Shown here piece by piece: positions 50,537 to 59,395 of a DNA stretch of 64,000 nt. The stretch is from NCBI RefSeq assembly GCF_001620365.2, contig NZ_LQMT02000036.1:124001-188000 (forward strand). The letters are read 5' to 3'. The notes beneath the pieces were generated by a model, which was given only the letters and a program-made list of their open reading frames with translations, was not told the origin of the DNA and did no database searches. Within the stretch, counting starts at the first letter, position 1. Every line of letters begins with the position of its first letter. A program made the translations under genes and the position numbers. The DNA comes from Amycolatopsis keratiniphila subsp. keratiniphila (GTDB lineage Bacteria; Actinomycetota; Actinomycetes; Mycobacteriales; Pseudonocardiaceae).

Positions 50537-51157
50537 CTACTGGGATCCGGCCGCCCGCCACAGGCGCGTGATCCCGGCGCGGACGCGGTCCTCCCCCAGT
50601 TCCGGCAGCAGGGCGGTCAGATGCTCGGCCGCCAGCGGGGCCAGCAGGGCGTGCGCGGCGTGCTCCGGGTCGGGGGTGCCGTCGAGCAGGATCGCGACGT
50701 GCCGGTGCCAGAACCGGTACGCCCCGATGCGGTAGCGCGCACCCGGCGCGGCGGTCTCCGACATCCGCACCAGCGGCAGGTGTTCGAGCACGTAGTCGAC
50801 ATACGCCTCAGCGAAGGCCACGAGCCTCTCGGCCGGCGGAGCGCCCGGGCCCAGTGGCGGCGGCCCGTGCAGGATTCCTTCCTGGAGCAGGCGTTCGCGC
50901 GCGTCCAGCAGCGCGACGGCCAGCCCGGCCTTGTCACCGAAGCGGCGGAAGAGCGTCCCCTTGCCCACCCCCGCGGCCGCCGCCACCTGATCCATCGATA
51001 CCGCATCGACCCCGTGCTCGGCGAACAGCGCCGCCGCCGCGTCCAGGATCGCGGCCCGGTTGCGGGCGGCGTCGGCACGCTCCTTGGGCGGCGGCGTGCG
51101 CAGGAGTTCCAACGAGGTTGCAAAAGCGGACTGCGGTCCGTTATGGTCGTGAGGCAC
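50537..51157 (-). CDS. TetR family regulator of the rhodanese gene
   Basis: The 206-residue protein has a TetR HTH (AILDAAAALFAEHGVDAVSMDQVAAAAGVGKGTLFRRFGDKAGL) and a C-terminal domain (DYVLEHLPLVRMSETAAPGARYRIGAYRFWHRHV). It is divergent from a rhodanese gene; two copies of a CGGACT-type palindrome lie between and just inside its own start. It likely represses both genes. Confidence 0.88.
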   Translation of the reverse strand: MPHDHNGPQSAFATSLELLRTPPPKERADAARNRAAILDAAAALFAEHGVDAVSMDQVAAAAGVGKGTLFRRFGDKAGLAVALLDARERLLQEGILHGPPPLGPGAPPAERLVAFAEAYVDYVLEHLPLVRMSETAAPGARYRIGAYRFWHRHVAILLDGTPDPEHAAHALLAPLAAEHLTALLPELGEDRVRAGITRLWRAAGSQ

Positions 51158-51174
51158 ATACGGACTATAGTCCG
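51127..51174. promoter_or_regulatory. Paired TetR operators, CGGACT...GTCCG
   Basis: CGGACTATAGTCCG (51161-51174) is a perfect palindrome just before the rhodanese ribosome site. CGGACTGCGGTCCG (51127-51140) is a close copy with one mismatch, inside the first codons of the TetR gene. Their centres are 34 bp apart. Confidence 0.75.
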
Positions 51175-51193
51175 ATTAACTGGAGGTAGCGAC

Positions 51194-51523
51194 ATGACCG
51201 CACTCATCACCCGTGACGAGCTGAAGGCCGCGATCGACGCGAAGACCGTGACGGTGGTCGACGCGCTGGGTGGCGAGTACTACGCCAAGCAGCATCTGCC
51301 CGGCGCCGTTCCCCTCGTCCTCGCCGACGTCGACGCGCACGCCGCGACCGTGCTGCCCGATCGCGGCGCCGCCATCGTCACCTACTGCTCGAACCCCGCC
51401 TGCCCCAACAGCGGCCAGGTCGCCGACCGGCTCACCGCGCTGGGCTACACCGACGTCCGCAAGTACCGGGAAGGCATCGAGGACTGGGCCGGCGCGGGCC
51501 TGCCCCTCGAATCTCAGGTCTGA
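51194..51523 (+). CDS. Rhodanese-like sulfurtransferase
   Basis: The 109-residue single-domain rhodanese has the active-site loop IVTYCSNPACPNS (Cys65) and the second family block YREGIEDWAGAGLPLE. It can transfer sulfane sulfur or act on reactive sulfur species. GGAGG precedes the ATG. The TetR gene and operators upstream indicate it is induced by a signal sensed by that regulator. Its end overlaps the next gene by ten bases. Confidence 0.88.
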   Translation: MTALITRDELKAAIDAKTVTVVDALGGEYYAKQHLPGAVPLVLADVDAHAATVLPDRGAAIVTYCSNPACPNSGQVADRLTALGYTDVRKYREGIEDWAGAGLPLESQV

Positions 51524-52164
51524 GCGGGGACGCGCTCCCGCAGGATCGGGACCCCGTCGCCGTCGAGTTCGGCGAGATAGGCCGCTCGTCCGGTCATGGC
51601 CATGATCAAGGCCAGTGTCGTGCCCGAGACGAGCGGCCCGGACCCGACGGCGAAGGGGCCGTCGGTGGCTTGCAACCGCAGCCCGCCGATGCGCCCCTTC
51701 GCCGTCACCACCAGGTCCGAACCCCCGTAGTACCCGGCCAGTTCGGTGAGGACGGGGATCGGGTAGTCGCGGCGAAGACCCAGCGGACGACGGATGTCCT
51801 CGGCGTGCACGATCGCCTCACCCAGCATCGCGATCTTCGGCAACGGCGGTTTCGTCGTGCTGGTGACCACGCGGCGGAAGCGCTCCAGCGTCTCGGCGCC
51901 GTCGTCCCCCATCTGCTCGGCGAGCCGCATGGCGACCTGCTTGTCGAAATCCCACCGGCAGCGGATCACCCCGGCCATCCACCTCAACGGCGTGAGGCTC
52001 GCCCCCGCGGTGACGTGCGCGAGCACCTCGCGCACCGTCAGCCCGGCACACAGCGACGGCGTCTCCCATCGCTCCTCGGTGAGCTGCGCGAGGTCGTCGG
52101 CCAGCGCCGACCGCTCGGCGTGGACCAGCGGCCAGAGCTCGGTCTTCGTTCCTGAATCCGTCAT
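51514..52164 (-). CDS. Maleylpyruvate isomerase-family mycothiol-dependent protein
   Basis: The 216-residue protein belongs to the DinB-like TIGR03083 group: LWPLVHAERSALADDLAQLTEERWETPSLCAGLTVREVLAHVTAGAS and GEAIVHAEDIRRPLGL carry the usual metal-binding His residues. Members include mycothiol-dependent maleylpyruvate isomerase, but most have no known substrate. The ATG at 52164 has GAAGGG upstream; an ATG 20 codons earlier is also possible. Confidence 0.8.
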   Translation of the reverse strand: MTDSGTKTELWPLVHAERSALADDLAQLTEERWETPSLCAGLTVREVLAHVTAGASLTPLRWMAGVIRCRWDFDKQVAMRLAEQMGDDGAETLERFRRVVTSTTKPPLPKIAMLGEAIVHAEDIRRPLGLRRDYPIPVLTELAGYYGGSDLVVTAKGRIGGLRLQATDGPFAVGSGPLVSGTTLALIMAMTGRAAYLAELDGDGVPILRERVPAQT

Positions 52165-52270
52165 CCGGAACCCTTCCAGTCGTCGTTCGTCGAAGGTGAG
52201 ACTCCCGACGCGGCCCGGAATCATCGGTACGTTGGAGACGATTTCCTGAGTGGACGAAAGAAGAGGACTG

Positions 52271-52690
52271 ATGATCCAGCGCTGGAATCCGGAGACCGTC
52301 GCGGCGCCGATCGGCCCGTACAGCCATCTGGTCCGCGTGCCCGCCGATCACGAACTCGTGGTCGTGTCCGGTCAGATCGGCGTGCTGCCCGACGGCGAAC
52401 TCGCCGGACCCGACGCCGAGTCCCAGACCCGCGCGTTGCTCGGCAACCTCGAACGGCTTCTGGAAGCCTCGGGTGCCGGACCCGAGCACCTGGTCAAGGT
52501 GTTCAGCATGCTGTCCGGCACCGAACACCTCGCCGGGTTCCGCACGGCGATGCGCGAGACCTTCACCCGCTGGTACCCGGAAGCGGACTGGCCCGCCCAG
52601 TCGCTGATCGTCGTGGCGGCCCTTGCCCGGCCCGAGCTCGTCGTCGAGGTCGAAGCCCTGATCGCGGTGCCGGTACTTTCTCGTGATTGA
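52271..52690 (+). CDS. RidA/YjgF family enamine/imine deaminase
   Basis: The 139-residue protein has the RidA pattern: APIGPYSHLVRVPADHELVVVSGQIGVLPDGELAGPDAESQTRALLGNLERLLEASG. RidA hydrolyses reactive enamine/imine intermediates such as 2-aminoacrylate. AGAGGA precedes the ATG at 52271. It is followed by a family C palindrome. Confidence 0.87.
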   Translation: MIQRWNPETVAAPIGPYSHLVRVPADHELVVVSGQIGVLPDGELAGPDAESQTRALLGNLERLLEASGAGPEHLVKVFSMLSGTEHLAGFRTAMRETFTRWYPEADWPAQSLIVVAALARPELVVEVEALIAVPVLSRD

Positions 52691-52777
52691 ACGGACGACA
52701 CACGTGATCAGACGGACGACACCCTGGCGTCCGTCTGATCACGCGTGCCGTCCGTCCAGACACGCGTGTCGTCCGGT
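52683..52777. repeat. Family C palindrome
   Basis: CGTGATCAGACGGAC (52703-52717) pairs perfectly with GTCCGTCTGATCACG (52729-52743), flanked by GGACGACAC and ACACGCGTGTCGTCC units. It lies between the convergent RidA and giant surface protein genes and may terminate both. Confidence 0.75.
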
Positions 52778-55700
52778 TCAGGACTCCCGGCGCCTCCGTC
52801 CGGCAAGGAGCAGCAGCGCGCCGATGGCCAGCATCCCGAACGCCAGCACCGTCATCGTCTTCACCGGTGAGCCGGTCACGGCCAGTCCGGGCGGACGCGG
52901 GGTAGTCGGCGGCTGCGGGTTCGGCTTCTCCGGCGGCTGCGGCGTCGGCGGGGTCGGCGGCACCGGGGTGTCGGTGCCGCAGTCGGGGTTCGCCGAACCC
53001 GGCGGGCAGTTGCCGCCAGGCGTGTCCGACGTGACGACGTTGCGGAGGCGGTGGTCACCGGTCGCCGGCTTCCGCACGGTGACCGCGTAGGTGACTGTCG
53101 CCTTCTCCCCCGGCTTCAGCTCGCCCTTCCAGGTGAGCTTCGGCGCGGAGTAGGTGACCGTTCCCACGCTCGCCTTCGCGGTGCCGTCGAAGGTCGCGTC
53201 GTCCAGCACCTGGCTCAGGTCGTCGGTGAACGTCGCGTCGTCCACCACGGCCTGCCCGGTGTTCTCCACCGTGACGGTGTACGTGACGACCTCGCCCGGC
53301 TTCGCCTCCGTCTTGTCGACCGTCTTCTTGATCTTCAAGCTGGACAGCGGTGTCGTCGTGCCGCACTTCGGATCCTTGCTGCCCGGCGGGCAATTCCCGC
53401 CCGGGGTGTCGGACGTGATCACGTTGGTGAGCTTGCCGTCGCCATCGGTCTTGGTGACCTTGACGCTGTACGTCACCGTCGACGTCTGCCCGATCTCCAG
53501 GTCGCCGGTCCACGTCAGCTTCGGTTCCTCGTAGGTCACCGAACCGATCGTCGCCGCACCGTCCTTCTGGAACACGGCGTCGTCGAGGACCTCGGTGAGG
53601 TCGTCGGTGAACGTCGCACCGGTCAGCTTCGTCTTGCCCGTGTTGCGCACGGTCACCGTGTACTTCACGACGTCGCCCGGGTTCGCCGTGGCCTTGTCCG
53701 CCTTCTTCTCCAGCGAGATCCCGGGCACCGGGGTGACGGTGGAACACGCCGGGTCGTCGGACTGCGGCGGGCAGGTGCCCGGCGTGTTGGTGCTGACGGT
53801 GTTCCGCAGTTCGTGATCGCCCGTCACCGGGTTCTTCACCTTCACCGAGTACTTCAGCGTGGTCGTCGCCCCGACCGGGAGATCGCCCGTCCACACCAGG
53901 TTCGGCGCGGCGAAGGAGAACGTCCCGGCGACCGGGGCCGCCGTGGCGTCGTCGGCGTAGTCGGCGTCGTCCAGCACCTCGGACAGGTCGTCCGCGACCC
54001 GTGCGGCGTCCTCGCCGACCAGGGGTACCTTGCCGGTGTTGGTGACGGTCACGGTGTAGGTGACGACGTCGCCCGGGTTCGCGGTCTGTTTGTCCGACGT
54101 CTTCTTGACCGTCAATTCGCGGGACGGCACGTCCGCGACACAGTTCGGGTCGGTCGAATCCGGCGGGCAGTTGTTGCCCGGCGTGTCCGAGGTGACCACA
54201 TTGGACAGTTTCTTGTCGCCCGGGTTCGGGTTCTTGATCTTGACCGTATAGGTGATGGTCGAGGTCTGCCCGATGCCCAGCGAGCCGGTCCACGTCAGCT
54301 TCGGCGCCGCGTAGGTGACGCCGCCGATCGTCGCCGCGCCATCGTTCTGATAGTCGGCGTCGTCGAGGACCTCGGTCATGTCGTCGGTGAAGGTGGCGCC
54401 GGCCTGTTCGGTCTGCCCGGTGTTGGTGACGGTGATCGTGTACTTCACCGTGTCACCGGGGTCGACCGACTTCTTGTCGGCGGTCTTCTTGATGAGCAGC
54501 CCGGACACCGGCGTCGTCGTGCCACAGTCCGGGTCGGTCGAACCCGGCGGGCAGTTGTTGCCCGGGGTCTCCGAGGTGACCACATTGGACAGTTTCTTGT
54601 CGCCGTCGCCAGGGTTCTTCACCTGGACCGAGTAGGTCACCGTGGCGGTGGCGCCGATCTCCAGATCGCCGGTCCAGGTCAGCTTCGGCGTCGCATAGGT
54701 GACGCCGCCGATGGTCGCCGCGCCGTCGTTGCGGTAAACGGCGTCGTCGAGCACCTGGGTGAGGTCGTCGGTGAAGGTGGCGCCGGTCAGCTTCGTCTGG
54801 CCGGTGTTCCGCACCGTCACCGTGTACTTCACGACGTCACCGGGGTTCGCGGACTTCTTGTCGACCGTCTTTTTGATCTCAAGGCCCGACACCGGAGTCT
54901 CCGTGCCACAGTCCGGATCGGTCGAACCCGGCGGGCAGTTCCCGCCCGGTGTCTCCGACGTCACGGCGTTCTTGAGCCGGTTGTCACCGGTGTTCGGGTT
55001 CTTCACCTTGACCGAGTAGGTCACCGTAGCGGTGGCACCGACTTCGAGATCGCCCGTCCACGTCAACTTCGGTGCCGCATACGTGACGCCGCCGATCGTC
55101 GCCGCACCATCGTTCTGGTAATCGGCATCGTCGAGGACCTGCGTCAGGTCGTCGGTGAACGTCGCACCGGAGATCTTCGTCTGGCCGGTGTTGGTGACGG
55201 TCACCGTGTACTTCACGACATCACCGGGATTCGCGGACTTCTTGTCGGCCGACTTCTCGATCTTCAGCCCGGACACCGGCGTCGTGGTCCCGCACTTCGG
55301 ATCCGTCGAGCCCGGCGGGCAGTTCCCGCCCGGTGTTTCCGAGGTGACGGTGTTGATGAGCTTCTTGTCGCCCGGGGCGGGATCCTTGACCTTCACCGAG
55401 TACGTGACCGTCGACGTGGCGCCGATTTCGAGGTCGCCCGTCCAGGTCAGCTTCGGCGCCGCATACGTGACACCACCGATCGTCGCCGCGGCGTCGTTCT
55501 GGTAGTCGGCGTCGTCGAGCACCTGAGTGAGATCGTCGGTGAACGTCGCACCAGAGATCTTCGTCTGGCCGGTGTTCCGCACGGTGACCGTGTACTTCAC
55601 CACGTCACCGGGGTTCGCCGACTGCTTGTCCACGGACTTCTCGATCTTCAAACCGGAAACCGGTGTGGTCGTGCCACACTTCGGATCCGTCGAGCCCGGC

Positions 55701-58700
55701 GGGCAGTTCCCGCCTGGCGTCTCCGACGACACCGCGTTCTTCAGCAGGTTGTCGCCCGTGTTCGGGTTCTTCACCTTGACCGAGTAGGTCACCGTAGCGG
55801 TGGCACCGATCTCCAGATCGCCCGTCCACGTCAACTTCGGCGCCGCGTACGAGACACCACCGATCGTCGCCGCACCATCATTCTGATAGTCCGCGTCGTC
55901 CAGCACCTGAGTGAGATCGTCGGTGAACGTCGCGCCGGTCAACTTGGTCTGGCCGGTGTTCTTCACGGTGACCGTGTACTTCACGACATCGCCCGGGTTC
56001 GCGGTCTTCTTGTCGACCGACTTCTCGATCGTCAGCCCCGACACCGGCGTGGTGGTCCCGCACTTCGGATCCGTGGACCCCGGCGGGCAGTTCCCACCCG
56101 GCGTCTCCGAAGTGACCACATTGGACAGTTTCTTGTCACCGGGGTTCGGGTTTTTCACCTTCACCGTGTACGTGACGGTCGACGTGGCACCGATCTCCAG
56201 ATCGCCGGTCCACGTCAGCTTCGGCACCGCGTACGAGACACCACCGATCGTCGCCGCACCATCATTCTGATAGTCCGCGTCGTCCAGCACCTGCGTGAGA
56301 TCGTCGGTGAACGTCGCACCGGAAATCTTGGTCTGGCCCGTGTTCCGCACCGTCACCGTGTACTTCACCACGTCACCAGGGTTCGCCGACTGCTTGTCGA
56401 CCGACTTCTCGATCAACAACCCCGAAACCGGCGTCGTGGTCCCACACTTCGGATCCGTCGAGCCCGGCGGACAGTTCCCACCCGGCGTCTCGGACGACAC
56501 CGCATTCCTCAACACGTTGTCGCCCGTGTTCGGATTCTTCACCTTGACCGTGTACGTCACCGTGGACGTGGCACCGACTTCGAGATCGCCCGTCCACGTC
56601 AGCTTCGGCGCCGCGTACAGAACACCACCGATCGTCGCCGCACCGTCGTTCTGGTAAACGGCGTCGTCGAGAACCTGCGTCAGATCGTCGGTGAACGTCG
56701 CACCGGTCAGCTTCGTCTGGCCCGTGTTCCGCACCGTCACCGTGTACTTCACCACGTCACCGGGGTTCGCCGACTGCTTGTCGACCGACTTCTCGATCAA
56801 CAGCCCCGAAACCGGCGTCGTCGTACCGCATTTCGGATCCGTCGAACCCGGCGGACAGTTCCCACCCGGTGTCTCCGACGTCACCACGTTCTTGAGCCGG
56901 TTGTCACCGGTGTTCGGGTTCTTCACCTTGACCGAGTAGGTGAACTCCGCGCTCTGCCCCGCGGCGAGCGTGCCGGTCCAGGTCAGCTTCGGTTCCGCGT
57001 AGGACACCGAGCCGGGCGACGCGGTGGCGTCGTTCTGATAGACCGCGTCGTCGAGCACACCGGTCAGATCGTCCACGACCTTGAGGTCCGCCGCGGTCAC
57101 CTTTCCGGTGTTGGCGACGACGACCTTGTAACGCACGGTGTCGCCGGGGTCGGCGGACTCCTTGTCCGCGGTCTTGGTCACCGTGTAGGACGGCGACGGC
57201 ACCTTGGTCTTCGCACACGCGGCCGTGGGATCGTCCGGGCAGCGGTTGTCCGGCGGGACGACCGGCGGCGGTCCGGTCGGCACGTTCGCGCGGTTCACCA
57301 GTTCCTTGCCGATGGCGGCTTCCTCGACCTTCACACGCACGGTCAGCGTGGCGGTCTCCCCGACCGCGAGACCGTTCACGGCCCAGTCGATCGGCCCGGT
57401 TCCGGACGTGGTGCCCTTCGAGGGAGTGGACGACACGTAGGTCGTTCCCGGCGGCAGCGTGTCGCGCACCGTGAGCGCGGGAACGGGGATCACGCCGGTG
57501 TTCCGCAGCGTCACCTGATACGTCAGGGTGTCGCCGGGGATCGCCTCCGCGAGGTCGACGGTCTTCGTCAGCTGATACCCGGGCGAGGCGACCGTGTTCC
57601 GCACCGTGTTCGACGTGCGTTCCTGAGGCCTTCCGGTGTCCTCGCCGCGGAAGGTCAGCTTGCCGGTGTTGTCGAGTTTGGTGCCGTCCGGCACGTCGGT
57701 CCCGACCTTGACCTTGAACGCGACCTTCTGTGACTGCCCCGGCCTCAGATTCCGGAGGTTGCACGTGACCACCTGCCCGGCGGCCGAACAGTCCGGATTG
57801 GACCCGGCCACGAACGTGACGCCGTCGGGCAGGGTGTCGGTGAGCACGACGTTCGTCGCGGTGTCGAGGTCGGTGGTGGAGCCGTCGGCGTGCCGGTTGG
57901 CGACGTCGAAGGTGTAGGTGACCTCGCCGCCCTTGGTGACATAACCCGGCGGGTTGTCGTCGGTGTTGCCGACCGGGTCGTTGGCCTTGGAGATCTGCAG
58001 ATCCGGCTCGAGCGCGTCGGTGACGAGCCAGATCGTCTGCGGGTAGAGCGCGTCGCCGACGGTGCCGATCTTCACCTGGAGCGCGGTGGTCCCCGCGGGG
58101 ACCTTGCCGGTGATGTCGATGCTGCGGGCGTCGTATCCGACGTTGTTCACCGGATTGGGAGTCCGCGACGTGACGTTCGTGCCCGAGCCGGTGGCCGTGA
58201 CCCGGTCGATGCGGCTGCTGAAGGCGTTGTTGGTCGCCACTCCACCGGGCGCGGGCATGGCGATCGTCTGCAAGCTGGAGGCGTCCGGGCCGACCTGGAG
58301 GTAGTCGCCGGTGATGGGCGCGTCGCCGTCGCCCGCGACGATGCCGAGTTCGACGTTGGGCTGACGCGAGGTCGGCGCCTTGATCCCGCTCAGCGCGATG
58401 GTCGCCGAACTCGGTGTGCTGCCGCCCGCGACCACCTGCATCCCGTCCCAGACCTGCAGGTACCGCAGTGGCTCGCTGGGCAGTTCGTAGGCCACCACCA
58501 GCGACCAGCCACCCCAGCAGCCGAGGTTCGTCCGGCTGATCGACTGGCCCTGGCAGGCTTGGATGTCGGCGACCGTGTACGACCCGGCACCGGCATTCGT
58601 CACGAGAGACGTGACGTCGGCCGCGCCACCGTAGGCGTACAGCGTCGGGACCCCGCCCGTGGTGGTCGCCGGGAACCAGTCATAGGTCTCGGCGGTGATG

Positions 58701-59158
58701 CGCTGATACGCGCCGGAACCCGGGGCCTTGATGGAGACCTGGTTGCCCCGGCTCCCGTCGCCGGAGGTCCCGCTGCTGGCGACCGGGTTGAACTGCCAGT
58801 ACAGCCGGGCGTTGAGCACCTTCGCGCCGGCGGGGACGTTCAGGTTCGCCGCGGACGCGGTGTTGCCCGGTGCCGCCGGGTCGGTCTTGATCCACGACAC
58901 CGGGCTCGCGTTGCTCGCGGACTCGTTGCAGACGACGCCGACGCCGCACTGCACGACGGAGTTGGCGGCCATCGTGATGCCACCGTGCGCCAGCCCGGAG
59001 TACACCGGCTCCGGCCCGATCGGCCGCTCAGTCCCCGCTCCGCGCGGCTGGATCTGGGCGTTCGCGGGCAGCGGGGCGCCCATCAGCAGGGCCACGACGA
59101 CCACCGAGAGCACTGCCACGCCCCGGCGCCACCGATTCCGCCCACGACGTTCCGCCAT
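52778..59158 (-). CDS. Giant repeat surface protein (DUF11-type) with LAVTG sorting signal
   Basis: The 2126-residue secreted protein has a signal peptide (GVAVLSVVVVALLMGAPLPANAQ), a 350-residue N-terminal head, two DUF11-type domains, then eleven related repeats. These have a strict 384-bp (128-residue) period over at least part of the array. Each repeat begins like KSVDKQSANPGDVVKYTVTV, continues GATFTDDLTQVLDDA and ends NCPPGSTDPKCGTTTPVS, giving one Cys pair per repeat. The C terminus has LAVTG (residues 2092-2096), a membrane helix and GRRRRES, a class-E type sortase signal. It is probably covalently linked to the wall as a long rod-like stalk. No sortase is in the window. Confidence 0.92.
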   Translation of the reverse strand: MAERRGRNRWRRGVAVLSVVVVALLMGAPLPANAQIQPRGAGTERPIGPEPVYSGLAHGGITMAANSVVQCGVGVVCNESASNASPVSWIKTDPAAPGNTASAANLNVPAGAKVLNARLYWQFNPVASSGTSGDGSRGNQVSIKAPGSGAYQRITAETYDWFPATTTGGVPTLYAYGGAADVTSLVTNAGAGSYTVADIQACQGQSISRTNLGCWGGWSLVVAYELPSEPLRYLQVWDGMQVVAGGSTPSSATIALSGIKAPTSRQPNVELGIVAGDGDAPITGDYLQVGPDASSLQTIAMPAPGGVATNNAFSSRIDRVTATGSGTNVTSRTPNPVNNVGYDARSIDITGKVPAGTTALQVKIGTVGDALYPQTIWLVTDALEPDLQISKANDPVGNTDDNPPGYVTKGGEVTYTFDVANRHADGSTTDLDTATNVVLTDTLPDGVTFVAGSNPDCSAAGQVVTCNLRNLRPGQSQKVAFKVKVGTDVPDGTKLDNTGKLTFRGEDTGRPQERTSNTVRNTVASPGYQLTKTVDLAEAIPGDTLTYQVTLRNTGVIPVPALTVRDTLPPGTTYVSSTPSKGTTSGTGPIDWAVNGLAVGETATLTVRVKVEEAAIGKELVNRANVPTGPPPVVPPDNRCPDDPTAACAKTKVPSPSYTVTKTADKESADPGDTVRYKVVVANTGKVTAADLKVVDDLTGVLDDAVYQNDATASPGSVSYAEPKLTWTGTLAAGQSAEFTYSVKVKNPNTGDNRLKNVVTSETPGGNCPPGSTDPKCGTTTPVSGLLIEKSVDKQSANPGDVVKYTVTVRNTGQTKLTGATFTDDLTQVLDDAVYQNDGAATIGGVLYAAPKLTWTGDLEVGATSTVTYTVKVKNPNTGDNVLRNAVSSETPGGNCPPGSTDPKCGTTTPVSGLLIEKSVDKQSANPGDVVKYTVTVRNTGQTKISGATFTDDLTQVLDDADYQNDGAATIGGVSYAVPKLTWTGDLEIGATSTVTYTVKVKNPNPGDKKLSNVVTSETPGGNCPPGSTDPKCGTTTPVSGLTIEKSVDKKTANPGDVVKYTVTVKNTGQTKLTGATFTDDLTQVLDDADYQNDGAATIGGVSYAAPKLTWTGDLEIGATATVTYSVKVKNPNTGDNLLKNAVSSETPGGNCPPGSTDPKCGTTTPVSGLKIEKSVDKQSANPGDVVKYTVTVRNTGQTKISGATFTDDLTQVLDDADYQNDAAATIGGVTYAAPKLTWTGDLEIGATSTVTYSVKVKDPAPGDKKLINTVTSETPGGNCPPGSTDPKCGTTTPVSGLKIEKSADKKSANPGDVVKYTVTVTNTGQTKISGATFTDDLTQVLDDADYQNDGAATIGGVTYAAPKLTWTGDLEVGATATVTYSVKVKNPNTGDNRLKNAVTSETPGGNCPPGSTDPDCGTETPVSGLEIKKTVDKKSANPGDVVKYTVTVRNTGQTKLTGATFTDDLTQVLDDAVYRNDGAATIGGVTYATPKLTWTGDLEIGATATVTYSVQVKNPGDGDKKLSNVVTSETPGNNCPPGSTDPDCGTTTPVSGLLIKKTADKKSVDPGDTVKYTITVTNTGQTEQAGATFTDDMTEVLDDADYQNDGAATIGGVTYAAPKLTWTGSLGIGQTSTITYTVKIKNPNPGDKKLSNVVTSDTPGNNCPPDSTDPNCVADVPSRELTVKKTSDKQTANPGDVVTYTVTVTNTGKVPLVGEDAARVADDLSEVLDDADYADDATAAPVAGTFSFAAPNLVWTGDLPVGATTTLKYSVKVKNPVTGDHELRNTVSTNTPGTCPPQSDDPACSTVTPVPGISLEKKADKATANPGDVVKYTVTVRNTGKTKLTGATFTDDLTEVLDDAVFQKDGAATIGSVTYEEPKLTWTGDLEIGQTSTVTYSVKVTKTDGDGKLTNVITSDTPGGNCPPGSKDPKCGTTTPLSSLKIKKTVDKTEAKPGEVVTYTVTVENTGQAVVDDATFTDDLSQVLDDATFDGTAKASVGTVTYSAPKLTWKGELKPGEKATVTYAVTVRKPATGDHRLRNVVTSDTPGGNCPPGSANPDCGTDTPVPPTPPTPQPPEKPNPQPPTTPRPPGLAVTGSPVKTMTVLAFGMLAIGALLLLAGRRRRES
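53340..57000. repeat. Tandem array of near-identical 384-bp coding repeats
   Basis: The sequence CTTCGGATCCGT recurs at 55295, 55679, 56063 and 56447, exactly 384 bp apart, within the giant surface protein gene. Neighbouring repeats are nearly identical at DNA level in the middle of the array and more diverged at its ends, the usual pattern for growth by unequal recombination. Confidence 0.85.
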
Positions 59159-59395
59159 GCCGCCTCCGCCTCACCCCTCGCTCCCGTCGGCCCAGGTCAG
59201 GACGGCGGGGACAGCGAGCCCGATCGATGGTCATCCTGGGTCGGCAAGATCGTCGTCGGCAAGCGGGAGCAGCGGTGTCTCCTGGATAAAACCCGTTGAG
59301 TGGCCCCGAAACCCCCGGACGGGTGATGAAACACCGTCCACAACGGACGAAGGCGAGAGTGGCGTTTCGGCGGGAAATCGGGCATCGTCGAACGC

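Noticed and set aside
53340..57000. Regular repeats considered as a CRISPR array
   Set aside because: The unit is 384 bp, coding throughout and without unique spacers; no cas genes are present.
53051..57733. A 1560-codon open frame on the + strand inside the giant surface protein gene
   Set aside because: It is the antisense shadow of the repeat array; its product is an Arg/Val/Leu-rich low-complexity sequence with no family signature, and long antisense frames are expected in high-GC repeats.
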